Source of the DNA: an uncultured Aquimarina sp.
GTDB taxonomy: Bacteria; Bacteroidota; Bacteroidia; Flavobacteriales; Flavobacteriaceae
Reading direction: 5' to 3'
Length of the DNA stretch: 64,000 nt
NCBI GenBank assembly: GCA_947498775.1
Contig: CANMLL010000008.1
Location: forward strand, 1 to 64,000
The notes beneath the pieces are model-generated. The model was not told the DNA's origin and ran no database searches. It was given only the letters and a program-made list of their open reading frames with translations. Of this stretch, positions 50,807 through 59,821 are shown in pieces (within the stretch, counting starts at the first letter, position 1; every line of letters starts with the position of its first letter). The translations under genes were made by a program, and so were the position numbers.

Positions 50807-51172
50807 TTAACAAGCAAAATTTCCATCGCAAAAAATCATAAGATAACCCATCGCTGCAATTCCAATAATGATATTTAAAAGAGGTAAACTTGCAGATATG
50901 ATTGCGAACAGGTGAGTTTTTCTAACAAATAAAATCCAGGCGATTGCAATACCAATAACCGTTACAAATGGATAAAGAACTAAACTTGCAACCAATATGA
51001 TTGTGGGCGTACTATCCTTAGACCCTGGACTATCAAACATCATAGCAGACATCATAATCATAGGTAAGGAAGGTAAAATGAGTATCCCAAAAACAATACT
51101 ACAAACGATAAGATAAACCCGGGTGTTTTTTCTTTTTTTAATTTCTTTTTCTGAAATAGCAACTGCAGACAT
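50807..51172 (-). CDS. Hypothetical membrane protein
   Basis: A 121-residue protein with a basic N-terminus (EKEIKKRKNTR) and about three or four spans (VYLIVCSIVFGILILPSLPMIMMSAMMF, IILVASLVLYPFVTVIGIAIAWILF, LFAIISASLPLLNIIIGIAAMGYLMIF), ending CDGNFAC. No family recognised. Convergent with the lipoprotein gene and divergent from the MATE gene. Confidence 0.65.
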   Translation of the reverse strand: MSAVAISEKEIKKRKNTRVYLIVCSIVFGILILPSLPMIMMSAMMFDSPGSKDSTPTIILVASLVLYPFVTVIGIAIAWILFVRKTHLFAIISASLPLLNIIIGIAAMGYLMIFCDGNFAC

Positions 51173-51259
51173 AGGGTTTTATTAAAGAACGTTAAATATA
51201 CGATAAGAATATTCAAGTTTATAAAGGTTCTAATACCTTTACGTCTTCAAAGTTAACCA

Positions 51260-52648
51260 ATGCTACAACAATACACCAAAGAGTTTTCATATAATTTGCA
51301 CCTGGCAGCTCCGGTTATGATGGGAATGATCGGGCATACCTTGGTGGCTTTGGTTGATAACATTATGGTAGGTCAGTTGGGTACGGCAGAGTTAGCAGCA
51401 GTATCTTTGGGTAATAGTTTTATGTTTATTGCCATGTCTTTAGGGATTGGATTTTCTACAGCCATTACCCCTTTGGTAGCAGAAGCAGATGGTGAAAATA
51501 ACTTTGCAAAGGGTAAATCAGCGTATAAGCATGGCTTGTTTTTGTGCACAACTTTAGGAATTGTATTGTTTCTTTTAATCTTATTGGCAAAACCATTAAT
51601 GTATTTGATGAAACAACCCGATGAGGTGGTAGAACTAGCATTGCCTTATTTGGATTTAGTAGCTTTTTCTTTGATACCACTCATCAGTTTTCAGGCGTTA
51701 AAACAATTTTCTGATGGGTTGTCTATGACTAGGTATCCTATGTATGCCACTTTGATTGCCAATGTGGTTAATGTAATACTTAATTACCTGTTGATTTTTG
51801 GAAAATTTGGATTTCCTGAAATGGGAATTGTGGGTGCTGCGGTAGGTACTTTGGCGTCGCGATTTGTAATGGTTGTATTTTTATGGGTATTGCTTAAAGG
51901 CAAAGAAAAATCTAAAAAATATGTCATTCGCCTTAAAATTTTTGTTATAGAAAGAAGCATGGTAAAAAAGATTATTGCATTGGGGTTCCCCTCTGCATTA
52001 CAAATGTTTTTTGAAGTCGCCATCTTTACTGCCGCAATATGGTTATCAGGTATTTTAGGTAAAAATCCTCAAGCAGCTAACCAGATAGCATTAAATCTAT
52101 CATCAATGACCTTTATGGTGGCCATGGGGTTGAGTGTAGCTGCCATGGTACGGGTAGGAAATCAAAAAGGACTTCAAAAGTTTACTGATTTAAGAAGAAT
52201 TGCTATTTCAATTTTTTTATTGTCCTTTTTAATAGCAACTGTTTTTGCCCTGGTTTTTATTGTTTGTAATCAAATACTACCTAAAATATATCTGGATGTA
52301 GATGATGTCGAGAACCTTGTTGATAATTCTGAAGTTATAAGCATTGCAGCCAAACTTTTGATTATAGCGGCATTGTTTCAGATATCAGATGCCATACAGG
52401 TAACAGTTTTAGGAGCATTGCGAGGATTACAGGATGTTAAAATACCAACATTCATAACATTTATCGCTTATTGGGTAGTAGGATTTCCAATTAGTTATTA
52501 TTTGGGCTTGCATACAACGTATCAAAGTTCGGGAATTTGGATAGGTTTACTTGCGGGTCTAACAACTTCGGCATTATTATTGTATTTTAGATTCAATAAG
52601 TTAACAAAAAACTTGATTGGAAACAGTCAAGTTTATAATAAAAAATAG
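51260..52648 (+). CDS. MATE family efflux transporter
   Basis: A 462-residue protein with 12 predicted spans and the MATE layout: AAPVMMGMIGHTLVALVDNIMVGQLGTAELAAVSLGNSFMF (spans 1-2), ISFQALKQFSDGLSMTRYPMYATLIANVVNVILNYLLIFGKFGFPEMGIVGAAVGTLASR (spans 5-6) and GFPSALQMFFEVAIFTAAIWLSGILG at the start of the second half. It exports cationic compounds using Na+ or H+; NorM-like by layout. Single gene with its own upstream region. Confidence 0.93.
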   Translation: MLQQYTKEFSYNLHLAAPVMMGMIGHTLVALVDNIMVGQLGTAELAAVSLGNSFMFIAMSLGIGFSTAITPLVAEADGENNFAKGKSAYKHGLFLCTTLGIVLFLLILLAKPLMYLMKQPDEVVELALPYLDLVAFSLIPLISFQALKQFSDGLSMTRYPMYATLIANVVNVILNYLLIFGKFGFPEMGIVGAAVGTLASRFVMVVFLWVLLKGKEKSKKYVIRLKIFVIERSMVKKIIALGFPSALQMFFEVAIFTAAIWLSGILGKNPQAANQIALNLSSMTFMVAMGLSVAAMVRVGNQKGLQKFTDLRRIAISIFLLSFLIATVFALVFIVCNQILPKIYLDVDDVENLVDNSEVISIAAKLLIIAALFQISDAIQVTVLGALRGLQDVKIPTFITFIAYWVVGFPISYYLGLHTTYQSSGIWIGLLAGLTTSALLLYFRFNKLTKNLIGNSQVYNKK

Positions 52649-52735
52649 GAAAGAAATACGTTTTTTAGACTTGATACGTTTATTGGGTATTAACGAATAA
52701 TTAACTATCTTTCCAAAAAAACCCAAATACAAAAA

Positions 52736-53821
52736 ATGAGAGTCCCAAATTCTAAATTTTGTCTACTACTTATTACTTTTATATTATTAATTACACAAAG
52801 TGGTAGAACCCAAGACTTCGAACACAGTAGAACCCAAAACCTTATTCCTAACCCTAGCTTTGAAGAGGTAAATACAGCACTGAAACGTATGGATATGGAA
52901 ATGCAAAATTTTGGGATTATGAAGGATTGGAAACCTTCTATCAACACCCCAGATGTATATCACCCCCAACTTGAGCTGATACGATTTATTCATAGATCGC
53001 CTAATTTCTTAAAACAATTTGGAATGCAAGAACCAAGAACGGGAGAAGGAAAAGTGGGAATGTATATAGCTGGTGGAGCATACAAAGAAGGAGTAACTGC
53101 AGAGTTAAAGCGTCCTCTAGGAGCCGGAAAATATTATTATTACCACATGTACGTGTCTTTGGCTGAAGGAATATCAAATTCTTGTACCTCATCGATAGGA
53201 GCATATTTTAGTGCTAGAAATCCTAAAATAACATTAACTTCAAAACTTCCTTTGCATATAGAATCTTCTAAAATGGTATGTGACACCAAAGGTTGGGTAA
53301 AGGTTTGTGGTGTATATCGTGCAAAGGGAACCGAGAAATATATTTCTGTGGGGTATTTCTCTAATGATCCAAGAGGTAAATCTGTAAAAGGCGGTAAGTA
53401 TGATACTGGATACTATTTTGTTGATGACGTATTGTTGATGGAAATGAGAAATCCAAAGAACCTGGTAACAGGTCAAGTATGTAATATGGCTCTTGATTTT
53501 TCTCCTATCGAGTTTTTAGTTGGAGAGAGTGAGGCTTACAGTGAGATTCAAAAAGCGTTAGACTCATATATTCAATACGTTACTATATTTAAGGTAAACT
53601 CTGTTAAAATTATTGGTCATGCAGATGATGCAGGTTCTACTTTCGAAAATGAAATCATGTCTGCCATGAGAGCTAGTAATGTTAAGAAATACATGGTAGA
53701 AAAAGGAGTTGATGAATCTTTGATCGAAATTGTAGGGGCAGGAGATACCGCTCCTGTAGTTACCGAAGGTTCTGATCTGGATCCCGAGTCAAATAATCGA
53801 GTAGAGATTAAGATTGATTAA
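52736..53821 (+). CDS. OmpA-family outer-membrane protein
   Basis: A 361-residue protein with signal peptide (LLLITFILLITQSGRTQ). The central carbohydrate-binding-like region is NLIPNPSFEEVNTALKRMDMEMQNFGIMKDWKPSINTPDVYHP, which is typical of a flavobacterial family where this precedes an OmpA domain. The C-terminal OmpA/MotB-like peptidoglycan-binding domain has VKIIGHADDAGSTFENEIMSAMRASNVKKYMVEKGV and NNRVEIKI, with the Asp and Arg of the family. It anchors the outer membrane to peptidoglycan. Single gene. Confidence 0.88.
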   Translation: MRVPNSKFCLLLITFILLITQSGRTQDFEHSRTQNLIPNPSFEEVNTALKRMDMEMQNFGIMKDWKPSINTPDVYHPQLELIRFIHRSPNFLKQFGMQEPRTGEGKVGMYIAGGAYKEGVTAELKRPLGAGKYYYYHMYVSLAEGISNSCTSSIGAYFSARNPKITLTSKLPLHIESSKMVCDTKGWVKVCGVYRAKGTEKYISVGYFSNDPRGKSVKGGKYDTGYYFVDDVLLMEMRNPKNLVTGQVCNMALDFSPIEFLVGESEAYSEIQKALDSYIQYVTIFKVNSVKIIGHADDAGSTFENEIMSAMRASNVKKYMVEKGVDESLIEIVGAGDTAPVVTEGSDLDPESNNRVEIKID

Positions 53822-53890
53822 CCATAGTTTTTTCGTAATTGCTCTAAAAGATAGTACCTTTAGGGATCATAATTTTTAAGCATTTATTTT

Positions 53891-54118
53891 ATGAGTTTTC
53901 CTAAATTCTTATTAGGCGATAATACCGATTATCCAGAGGCTATCTTTGTAATACATACTGAGTTTCCAAGATGTATTATTAATCTTGAAAATGATGAGGT
54001 AGAATGGCTCGAAGAGTTTGACAAAAGCGAAGAGAAAGAATTACTCGATGAGGCCGAAAACCTTTTTCAAGAAGCGAATAACTTTTATGATCGCGAGATA
54101 GAACGTTACGACCAATAA
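53891..54118 (+). CDS. Small acidic hypothetical protein
   Basis: A 75-residue acidic protein (MSFPKFLLGDNTDYPEAIFV then IHTEFPRCIINLENDEVEWLEEFDKSEEKEL) ending in a helix. It is cytoplasmic, with no motif, and resembles a short conserved protein common in Flavobacteriaceae. It lies 19 bases before the PAP2 gene and is probably cotranscribed. Confidence 0.7.
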   Translation: MSFPKFLLGDNTDYPEAIFVIHTEFPRCIINLENDEVEWLEEFDKSEEKELLDEAENLFQEANNFYDREIERYDQ

Positions 54119-54137
54119 AATATGCTAAAAGAACTCT

Positions 54138-54713
54138 ATGGAAGAACTTATACAATTAGATAAAGAGCTTTTTTTATATCTCAATAACCTTGGCACTTCT
54201 ACCTGGGATGGATTTTGGTTGTTTATGACAGAGAAGTTTTATCAAATACCGTTATACTTGGTATTGCTTTTCTTTTTCTATAAATATTTCGGTATCCGCG
54301 GAACCATAATTACCCTTGTCCTGGTAGCGGCTTTGATTACCGTATCTGACCAATTGGCAAATTTATTCAAATACGTTCTTTTTATGAGACCAAGACCTTG
54401 TCGGGCAGAGGGGGTTGCCGAGTTTACCCGGTTTATAGCCGAGCGATGTGGTCGATATGGATATTTTTCTGGTCATGCTACTAATTCTATGGCACTAGCA
54501 TTTTTTACTGGTTTAGCACTTCAAAAACATCTGAAATATATCTTTCCCTTCATGGTTATTTGGGCGATCATAGTTAGTTATAGCCGGATTTATGTTGGAG
54601 TACATTATCCTGGAGATGTAATAACAGGAATGGTAGTAGGAATTCTATTAGGATTGGGGGCTTTTAAATTACATGCCTTTTTGATCCAGAAATATGGCGA
54701 GGTGGGTAGATAA
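54138..54713 (+). CDS. PAP2-family membrane phosphatase
   Basis: A 191-residue membrane protein with the PAP2 acid-phosphatase motifs KYVLFMRPRPC (KxxxxxxRP), RYGYFSGHATNSMALAFF (PSGH replaced by FSGH) and SYSRIYVGVHYPGDVITGMVVG (SRxxxxxHxxxD). Five spans are likely. It may act on undecaprenyl pyrophosphate or phosphatidic-acid-type lipids. It follows the small acidic protein gene by 19 bases. Confidence 0.92.
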   Translation: MEELIQLDKELFLYLNNLGTSTWDGFWLFMTEKFYQIPLYLVLLFFFYKYFGIRGTIITLVLVAALITVSDQLANLFKYVLFMRPRPCRAEGVAEFTRFIAERCGRYGYFSGHATNSMALAFFTGLALQKHLKYIFPFMVIWAIIVSYSRIYVGVHYPGDVITGMVVGILLGLGAFKLHAFLIQKYGEVGR

Positions 54714-54811
54714 GTATTCTAGAATTTTAATAATGAAGTGATTTAATTCTTAGGTTGCTCAAAGACGCAAAATTCTAATGTACTCACATACTCAATTACT
54801 CACATACTATT

Positions 54812-57061
54812 TTACTCTTTCTTAAACTTTTTCTTTTTCTTCTTTTTTCCGAAGATTCGTTTAAAAATATTGTCTCGTTTTTCAGGTTTGCAATCGAGAT
54901 CCCTAAGTACTTCTTCTGAAGGTTCTTCAAACTTACTTTTGGTGATGATGTCAAAAACGGGATCTTGATTCATTTTTTGATATAATTTGGCAAAAATAGG
55001 CAAAGCAGTATTCGCACCTTGGCCCATAGTCGTAGTTGTAAAGCCTATATTGTAATTATCGTTTCCTACCCAGGTTACAGCAACCAGATTAGGGGTGATG
55101 CCAACAAACCACCCGTCTTTATTGTCTTGTGTAGTTCCTGTTTTTCCTGCTATATCATTTTCTAACTTATAGGTTGTTCTTATTCTTGTTGCCGTACCTT
55201 GTTCTACAGTAGATTTCATCATTTCTAAAAGCACCTGTCTTGTATAATCACTATAGGAAGGGGTTTCTGTTACTTCGGGTTCAAATGAAGCAATAATATT
55301 ACCGTTTTTGTCTTCAAGTTTTGAAATACAATAAGGTGTAACACCTTTTCCTGCATTTACATAGCTTGCATAGGCTCCTGCTAACTCTTTGATTTTAATA
55401 CCATCAGTACCTAAGGCCATGGCAGGTTCTTGAGAAAGTGAATCTGTAATTCCTAATTTTCTAACTTGCTCAATTACCTTAGGAATTCCGACATCATTCA
55501 AGACTTTTACAGCGATGGTATTTATAGAATTACTTAACGCCTTTTCTAAAGTGAAATTGAGATGAGGATCTTCTTCTTCCCCAGCATTTTTTGGGGTCCA
55601 GTTATCCAAATTTGTATATGTTATTTCTTTTGTAGAGAAATAGGTACATGGTTTCATACCGTTTTCAATGGCTGTCGTGTAAACAAAAGGCTTAAAAGTC
55701 GATCCAACCTGCCTTTTACTTTGCGAAACATGATCGTATTTAAAATAACGATAATCGATTCCGCCAAGGTATGCTTGTACCGCTCCGGTGGTAGGCTCAA
55801 TAGCTATCATACCGGTATTTAGGAATTTAAGGTAATGTTGCAGACTATCTATTGAAGAAATCTTTTTTGTTGTATTTCCTTCCCATTCAAATAACTCGAT
55901 ATCTTTTTTTACAGAAAGAGAATCTTCAATTTGCGCTTCTGAAAGTCCTAGTTCTTTTAATTTTTTGTACAAATCAAGATGCTTTACTGCAGTTTTAATC
56001 AATGCATTGTTGTTTTTCCATGGAGCGGTACTGCCATAAGATGTCTCATACTCTTTTTGCAAAACCTGTAAATGTTCTTTCATGGCTTCTTCGGCCAAGA
56101 ACTGCATTTTAGAATCCAGAGTGGTATAAATTATTAAACCATCATTATAGATATCATAGGTACTGCTATCTGGTCTCTTGTGTTTTTCAAGTATTTTGAC
56201 CAGTTCCTTTTTCACTTCTTCTCTAAAATAAGGTGCTAGTCCCAAATCATGATTGAAATATTGATAATCTAATTCTATGGGTTTATTCATAGTTTGGTCG
56301 GCCCTATTTGAACTTATATACTCATACTTTATCATTTGTTTGAGTACGACATCTCTTCTTAATTGACTTCTCTCAGGAAAAAGTCTTGGATTATAGCTGT
56401 GATTGGCTTTTAAAGAACCAATAAGAGTAGCCGCTTCAGACAGGGTTAGTTTATAAGTAGGTTTGTTAAAAAATTTTTGAGAAGCACTTTCAATTCCATA
56501 AGTGTTATCCGGGAAAGGAACTGTGTTAAAATAGAGGGTAAGAATCTCTTTTTTTGAATAGATGTCTTCCATTCTTTTGGCAACAAAAGATTCTTTTAAT
56601 TTATTAATAACCGTACTAAACAACCGATATTTCTTCCTTCCGAATAGATTTTTGGCGAGCTGTAAGGTAATAGTGCTTCCTCCTCCCGATGATTTGTCTC
56701 TTAATAGGATAGTCTTAAAAAAAACACGCAAGAGACTGGTGTTGTCTACACCATCATGTTCGTAAAATCGCACATCTTCGGTTGCTACAAGGGCATCGAT
56801 AAGATGCTGCGGAAGATCTTCATACGTAATGGGTTGTCTGTCGTAGATGTAATATTTGCCAATCAGGTGGCCATCTTTGTCGAGTACTTGCGTAGCTTCC
56901 GCTTGTTTTAGTGAGCTTAATTCTTCTTTACTTGGTAATTTTCCGAAGAAACCAAAATAAATGCTACCATAAAAACAAAAGAATAGTAAGATAAGGCTTC
57001 CCAAAAGGAGCGACCCTAACTGTATCCACTTTTTTTGTACTACTTTTTTTATTGTGATCAT
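54812..57061 (-). CDS. Class A penicillin-binding protein (PBP1-like)
   Basis: A 749-residue bifunctional enzyme. After one N-terminal span (about 14-36), the GT51 glycosyltransferase domain shows VATEDVRFYEHDGVD (catalytic Glu), GGGSTITLQLAKNLF and SKKEILTLYFNTVPF. The transpeptidase domain has RQVGSTFKPFVYT (active-site Ser in STFK), SNSIN (SxN) and AGKTGTT (KTG). The tail is lysine-rich (FGKKKKKKKFKKE). It polymerises and cross-links peptidoglycan in the periplasm. 35 bases separate it from the BCCT gene upstream on the same strand. All catalytic motifs are intact. Confidence 0.93.
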   Translation of the reverse strand: MITIKKVVQKKWIQLGSLLLGSLILLFFCFYGSIYFGFFGKLPSKEELSSLKQAEATQVLDKDGHLIGKYYIYDRQPITYEDLPQHLIDALVATEDVRFYEHDGVDNTSLLRVFFKTILLRDKSSGGGSTITLQLAKNLFGRKKYRLFSTVINKLKESFVAKRMEDIYSKKEILTLYFNTVPFPDNTYGIESASQKFFNKPTYKLTLSEAATLIGSLKANHSYNPRLFPERSQLRRDVVLKQMIKYEYISSNRADQTMNKPIELDYQYFNHDLGLAPYFREEVKKELVKILEKHKRPDSSTYDIYNDGLIIYTTLDSKMQFLAEEAMKEHLQVLQKEYETSYGSTAPWKNNNALIKTAVKHLDLYKKLKELGLSEAQIEDSLSVKKDIELFEWEGNTTKKISSIDSLQHYLKFLNTGMIAIEPTTGAVQAYLGGIDYRYFKYDHVSQSKRQVGSTFKPFVYTTAIENGMKPCTYFSTKEITYTNLDNWTPKNAGEEEDPHLNFTLEKALSNSINTIAVKVLNDVGIPKVIEQVRKLGITDSLSQEPAMALGTDGIKIKELAGAYASYVNAGKGVTPYCISKLEDKNGNIIASFEPEVTETPSYSDYTRQVLLEMMKSTVEQGTATRIRTTYKLENDIAGKTGTTQDNKDGWFVGITPNLVAVTWVGNDNYNIGFTTTTMGQGANTALPIFAKLYQKMNQDPVFDIITKSKFEEPSEEVLRDLDCKPEKRDNIFKRIFGKKKKKKKFKKE

Positions 57062-57096
57062 AATGTCGACTAGATAACGTCTAAAACCTCAAATTA

Positions 57097-58617
57097 TTAG
57101 TGAGTTTTAACTTCCTGCCTTTTTCTAAAATCTCTTATAAATAGAACAATCATGACCACCATAAGTAATGAAAATGGTAGCGAAGTGATAATAAGAAGCT
57201 TTTGCATGGCAATTAATACGTTGATATCTGCTTTTGCGTTTCCGAGTAAAATGATTCCTATCGAAAAGATAAGTAAGATAATACTCCATAACAGGCGGTG
57301 TTTTTTTGAAGGTTCTTGCTTTCCGTCGTCGGTAAACATACTAAGTACAAAAATGGCAGAATCTAATGATGTTACTAAAAAACTAATTAATAGCAGGATA
57401 GTAAGGGTGTTAATGAACCCTTGAAAAGGATAGTTTTCAAAAAAGATGAAGATCGAACTAAATACATTGTCAAACTGTCCTTGATAAGTTCCCAAGTTTT
57501 CGATAATAGTAAACGCGGATTGCCCAAAAGTGGTAAACCAGAAAAAAGTACCTAAAGAAGGTACGAGTAATACCCCCAAAATAACTTCACGCAGTGTTCG
57601 TCCTTTAGAAATTCTTGCGATAAATATTCCTGTAAATGGAGCCCAGGCAAGCCAAAATGCCCAATAATAATAGGTCCAGTCGGTGAGAAAAGCTTCGCCT
57701 GGATCGTATTGACCATACGCCAAACTCAAAGGGATAAAATCGATTACATAATAGAATAGCGACATCCCAAACTGACTCGTTACCGATAAAATGTCGCTTT
57801 GTAAAAAGACAAAAAACAAAAGACCAATAGTGATATAAATATTCCAGGTAGAGATAATTTTAATTCCTTTGTTCACTCCTCTGAACACAGAGATAAATGC
57901 CAGAACCGAAATTAGCAGTAAAACAAGTATAGTACCTTTAAGACCAAAATCTTCTTTTAATAAATGCGCAAGTCCACCTTTGATTTGAGTAGTACCAAGC
58001 CCAATGGCAGCAACCAATCCAAAAACGGTGGTAAGAATTGCCAGAATATCAATACTTGCAAAAATAATTGCTCGTGGTTTTTCTGAAGTGACCAGTCTTT
58101 CGATAGAAGAGAAGGCGCTACTGGATAGCACTTTTTTTGATTGTACAAAAAGATAGTATCCTACGGTTATCGCAAATACAGCATAAAATGCCCAAGCTGT
58201 AAATCCCCATTGATAAAATGTATATTCTAAAGCAATGGTACCCGAGTCGGTTTGATTATCGATAGGAGGGTGGTTCATCATATATACCGGCTCTTGCACG
58301 GCTCTCAACAATATTCCTGCTCCCATACCTGCGCTATATAACATAGATATCCAGGCTAATCTCGAAAACTGGGGTCGATCAGTAGATTTTCCTAATCGAT
58401 GTTTGCCCCATTTAGAAAATGCTAAAACAACCAATAAGAGAACACAAATTAATCCCAGCCACAAATAAAATCTTCCGAATCGTTGACGAATATATATAGA
58501 AAAAGATTCTATGCCATCGTAGGTTTCTAAGGTAAACACGTATAAGAAAAATGAAAAAAAGAGCAGAATACCTAACGAAATATAAAGTAAGCTGTTTTTT
58601 TTAACATGAAGCTTCAT
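57097..58617 (-). CDS. BCCT family transporter
   Basis: A 506-residue, 12-span transporter of the betaine-choline-carnitine family. MLYSAGMGAGILLRAVQEPVYMMNHPP corresponds to the glycine-rich span and EP motif. YYYWAFWLAWAPFTGIFIARISKGRTLREVI is the family signature with the Trp box. The usual Trp/Tyr substrate residues after GAGI are replaced by LLRAV, so the substrate range may differ. It imports compatible solutes such as glycine betaine, fitting a marine habitat. It shares a strand with the PBP gene. Confidence 0.9.
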   Translation of the reverse strand: MKLHVKKNSLLYISLGILLFFSFFLYVFTLETYDGIESFSIYIRQRFGRFYLWLGLICVLLLVVLAFSKWGKHRLGKSTDRPQFSRLAWISMLYSAGMGAGILLRAVQEPVYMMNHPPIDNQTDSGTIALEYTFYQWGFTAWAFYAVFAITVGYYLFVQSKKVLSSSAFSSIERLVTSEKPRAIIFASIDILAILTTVFGLVAAIGLGTTQIKGGLAHLLKEDFGLKGTILVLLLISVLAFISVFRGVNKGIKIISTWNIYITIGLLFFVFLQSDILSVTSQFGMSLFYYVIDFIPLSLAYGQYDPGEAFLTDWTYYYWAFWLAWAPFTGIFIARISKGRTLREVILGVLLVPSLGTFFWFTTFGQSAFTIIENLGTYQGQFDNVFSSIFIFFENYPFQGFINTLTILLLISFLVTSLDSAIFVLSMFTDDGKQEPSKKHRLLWSIILLIFSIGIILLGNAKADINVLIAMQKLLIITSLPFSLLMVVMIVLFIRDFRKRQEVKTH

Positions 58618-58810
58618 ACCATAGTATTTCTAAAAGTGAAGGTAATTTACGATATCACTTTTGATTGATTATAAATGTCTTAAAAACTTTTGAGAACTGT
58701 CTAAGATGCGAGCAAAAGTTTTGAGTTTTTTAACGAGTAAAAAAAGTGAAAAAATAATCGTTTTTTTTAAGGGTAATTTCTTAAAAGTTTCATTTTTTTT
58801 AATTAGCTTG

Positions 58811-58890
58811 TAGTAGCATAATATTAGTAATCATGCTACTATGCCCAATTAGAAAATTACTTGGGGTAAGTTAGATGAATATACCCCAAG
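58811..58890. other. Two hairpins in the 343-base gap before the 94-residue gene
   Basis: TAGTAGCAT/ATGCTACTA (58811-58819, 58833-58841) and CTTGGGGTA/TACCCCAAG (58860-58868, 58882-58890) are perfect 9-bp inverted repeats. They lie between a divergent BCCT gene and the downstream small gene and might be operator sites or an untranslated structured leader. Nothing else is seen in the gap. Confidence 0.4.
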
Positions 58891-58960
58891 GTTTGTGTTA
58901 TAAAGTGATACTTATGCACTTTTTGTTGTAATATACTTAACTAACTAAACCTGCAAACCC

Positions 58961-59245
58961 ATGAGAAGAGTAATTGTTGACTACAAAAAATTGAACAAAG
59001 ACATCCTAAACCTTCTTGTAAAAAAATTTCCTGATGGTTATGCTGACAGGGATATCATTTCTTTCAGAAATCATCATAACGAAGCTATCGAAGCAGTCGA
59101 GGTAAAAACGATGGATACCATTTATCTTGTTAAAATAAGTAAGCGTCTTGCTGATACAATGCAAAGTTTTGATTATGAAACTTCTAGCGTTGAGATTCCT
59201 GAAGGAGTAAGTAAAGATCAGGTAGGTGATATTGAAGATAAATAA
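58961..59245 (+). CDS. Conserved hypothetical small protein
   Basis: A 94-residue soluble protein (MRRVIVDYKKLNKDILNLLV then KKFPDGYADRDIISFRNHHNE, and VKTMDTIYLVKISKRLADTM), ending with an acidic tail (QVGDIEDK). It has the look of a small alpha/beta protein conserved in Flavobacteriaceae. No function known. The start follows a long AT-rich leader with inverted repeats. Confidence 0.7.
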   Translation: MRRVIVDYKKLNKDILNLLVKKFPDGYADRDIISFRNHHNEAIEAVEVKTMDTIYLVKISKRLADTMQSFDYETSSVEIPEGVSKDQVGDIEDK

Positions 59246-59271
59246 GGCTTCTTGATTCTATTTAATAGTGT

Positions 59272-59580
59272 ATGAAAATACTAGTAATACCAGGCTATGG
59301 AGCAGCATCTGGAAAAAATAAGGATGCCCGTTATTCTAAAAGAACTATAGAAGCTCAATTAGAGTATTTTAAACAAAGAGGCCTTGACTTGAGCCCATAT
59401 TTATGGGTACACTTAATGTAGATATTTTACCCTATACACATAAAATAGGAATTCCCAAATTTTTCTTTGAACAGGTAGATTGGTATAACATTCAATCATA
59501 AGGATTATAAGGGGTTAGTATATATGCCAGACCCTGAGGCAAAGGAAGAACATAAACAGTTATCCACCCCCTGGTACTAA
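59272..59580 (+). pseudogene. Decayed gene remnants in a 576-base gap
   Basis: A 49-residue frame (MKILVIPGYGAASGKNKDAR then YSKRTIEAQLEYFKQRGLD) ends at a TAG (59421). Protein-like pieces continue in other frames: NVDILPYTHKIGIPKFFFEQVDWYN and KDYKGLVYMPDPEAKEEHKQLS. This looks like one gene broken by several frameshifts and a stop. The family is not recognised. The rest of the gap up to 59821 shows nothing. Confidence 0.45.
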
Positions 59581-59821
59581 TACTTCCTAAAATTGAAAAC
59601 CTAGAATATGGTGCATAGGTTTATCTTACTGTTGAAGATGAGCAATTGCAGGTGTTACCATAAAATATTCTATTCTAAAACCATTATTATACTTGTATGT
59701 TTAGTTTCGTTCTTTTGAGATTAATAAAGAGTAGCATTTCATATTCATAAAAATATGTTAAATTTACAGCGTAAACCTAGTTGAAATTGGAGGATAAAAA
59801 TTAGGGTGGAAAAATAAATGC

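Noticed and set aside
58811..58890. Hairpins as riboswitch
   Set aside because: Two simple inverted repeats without a conserved aptamer core; only noted as structure.
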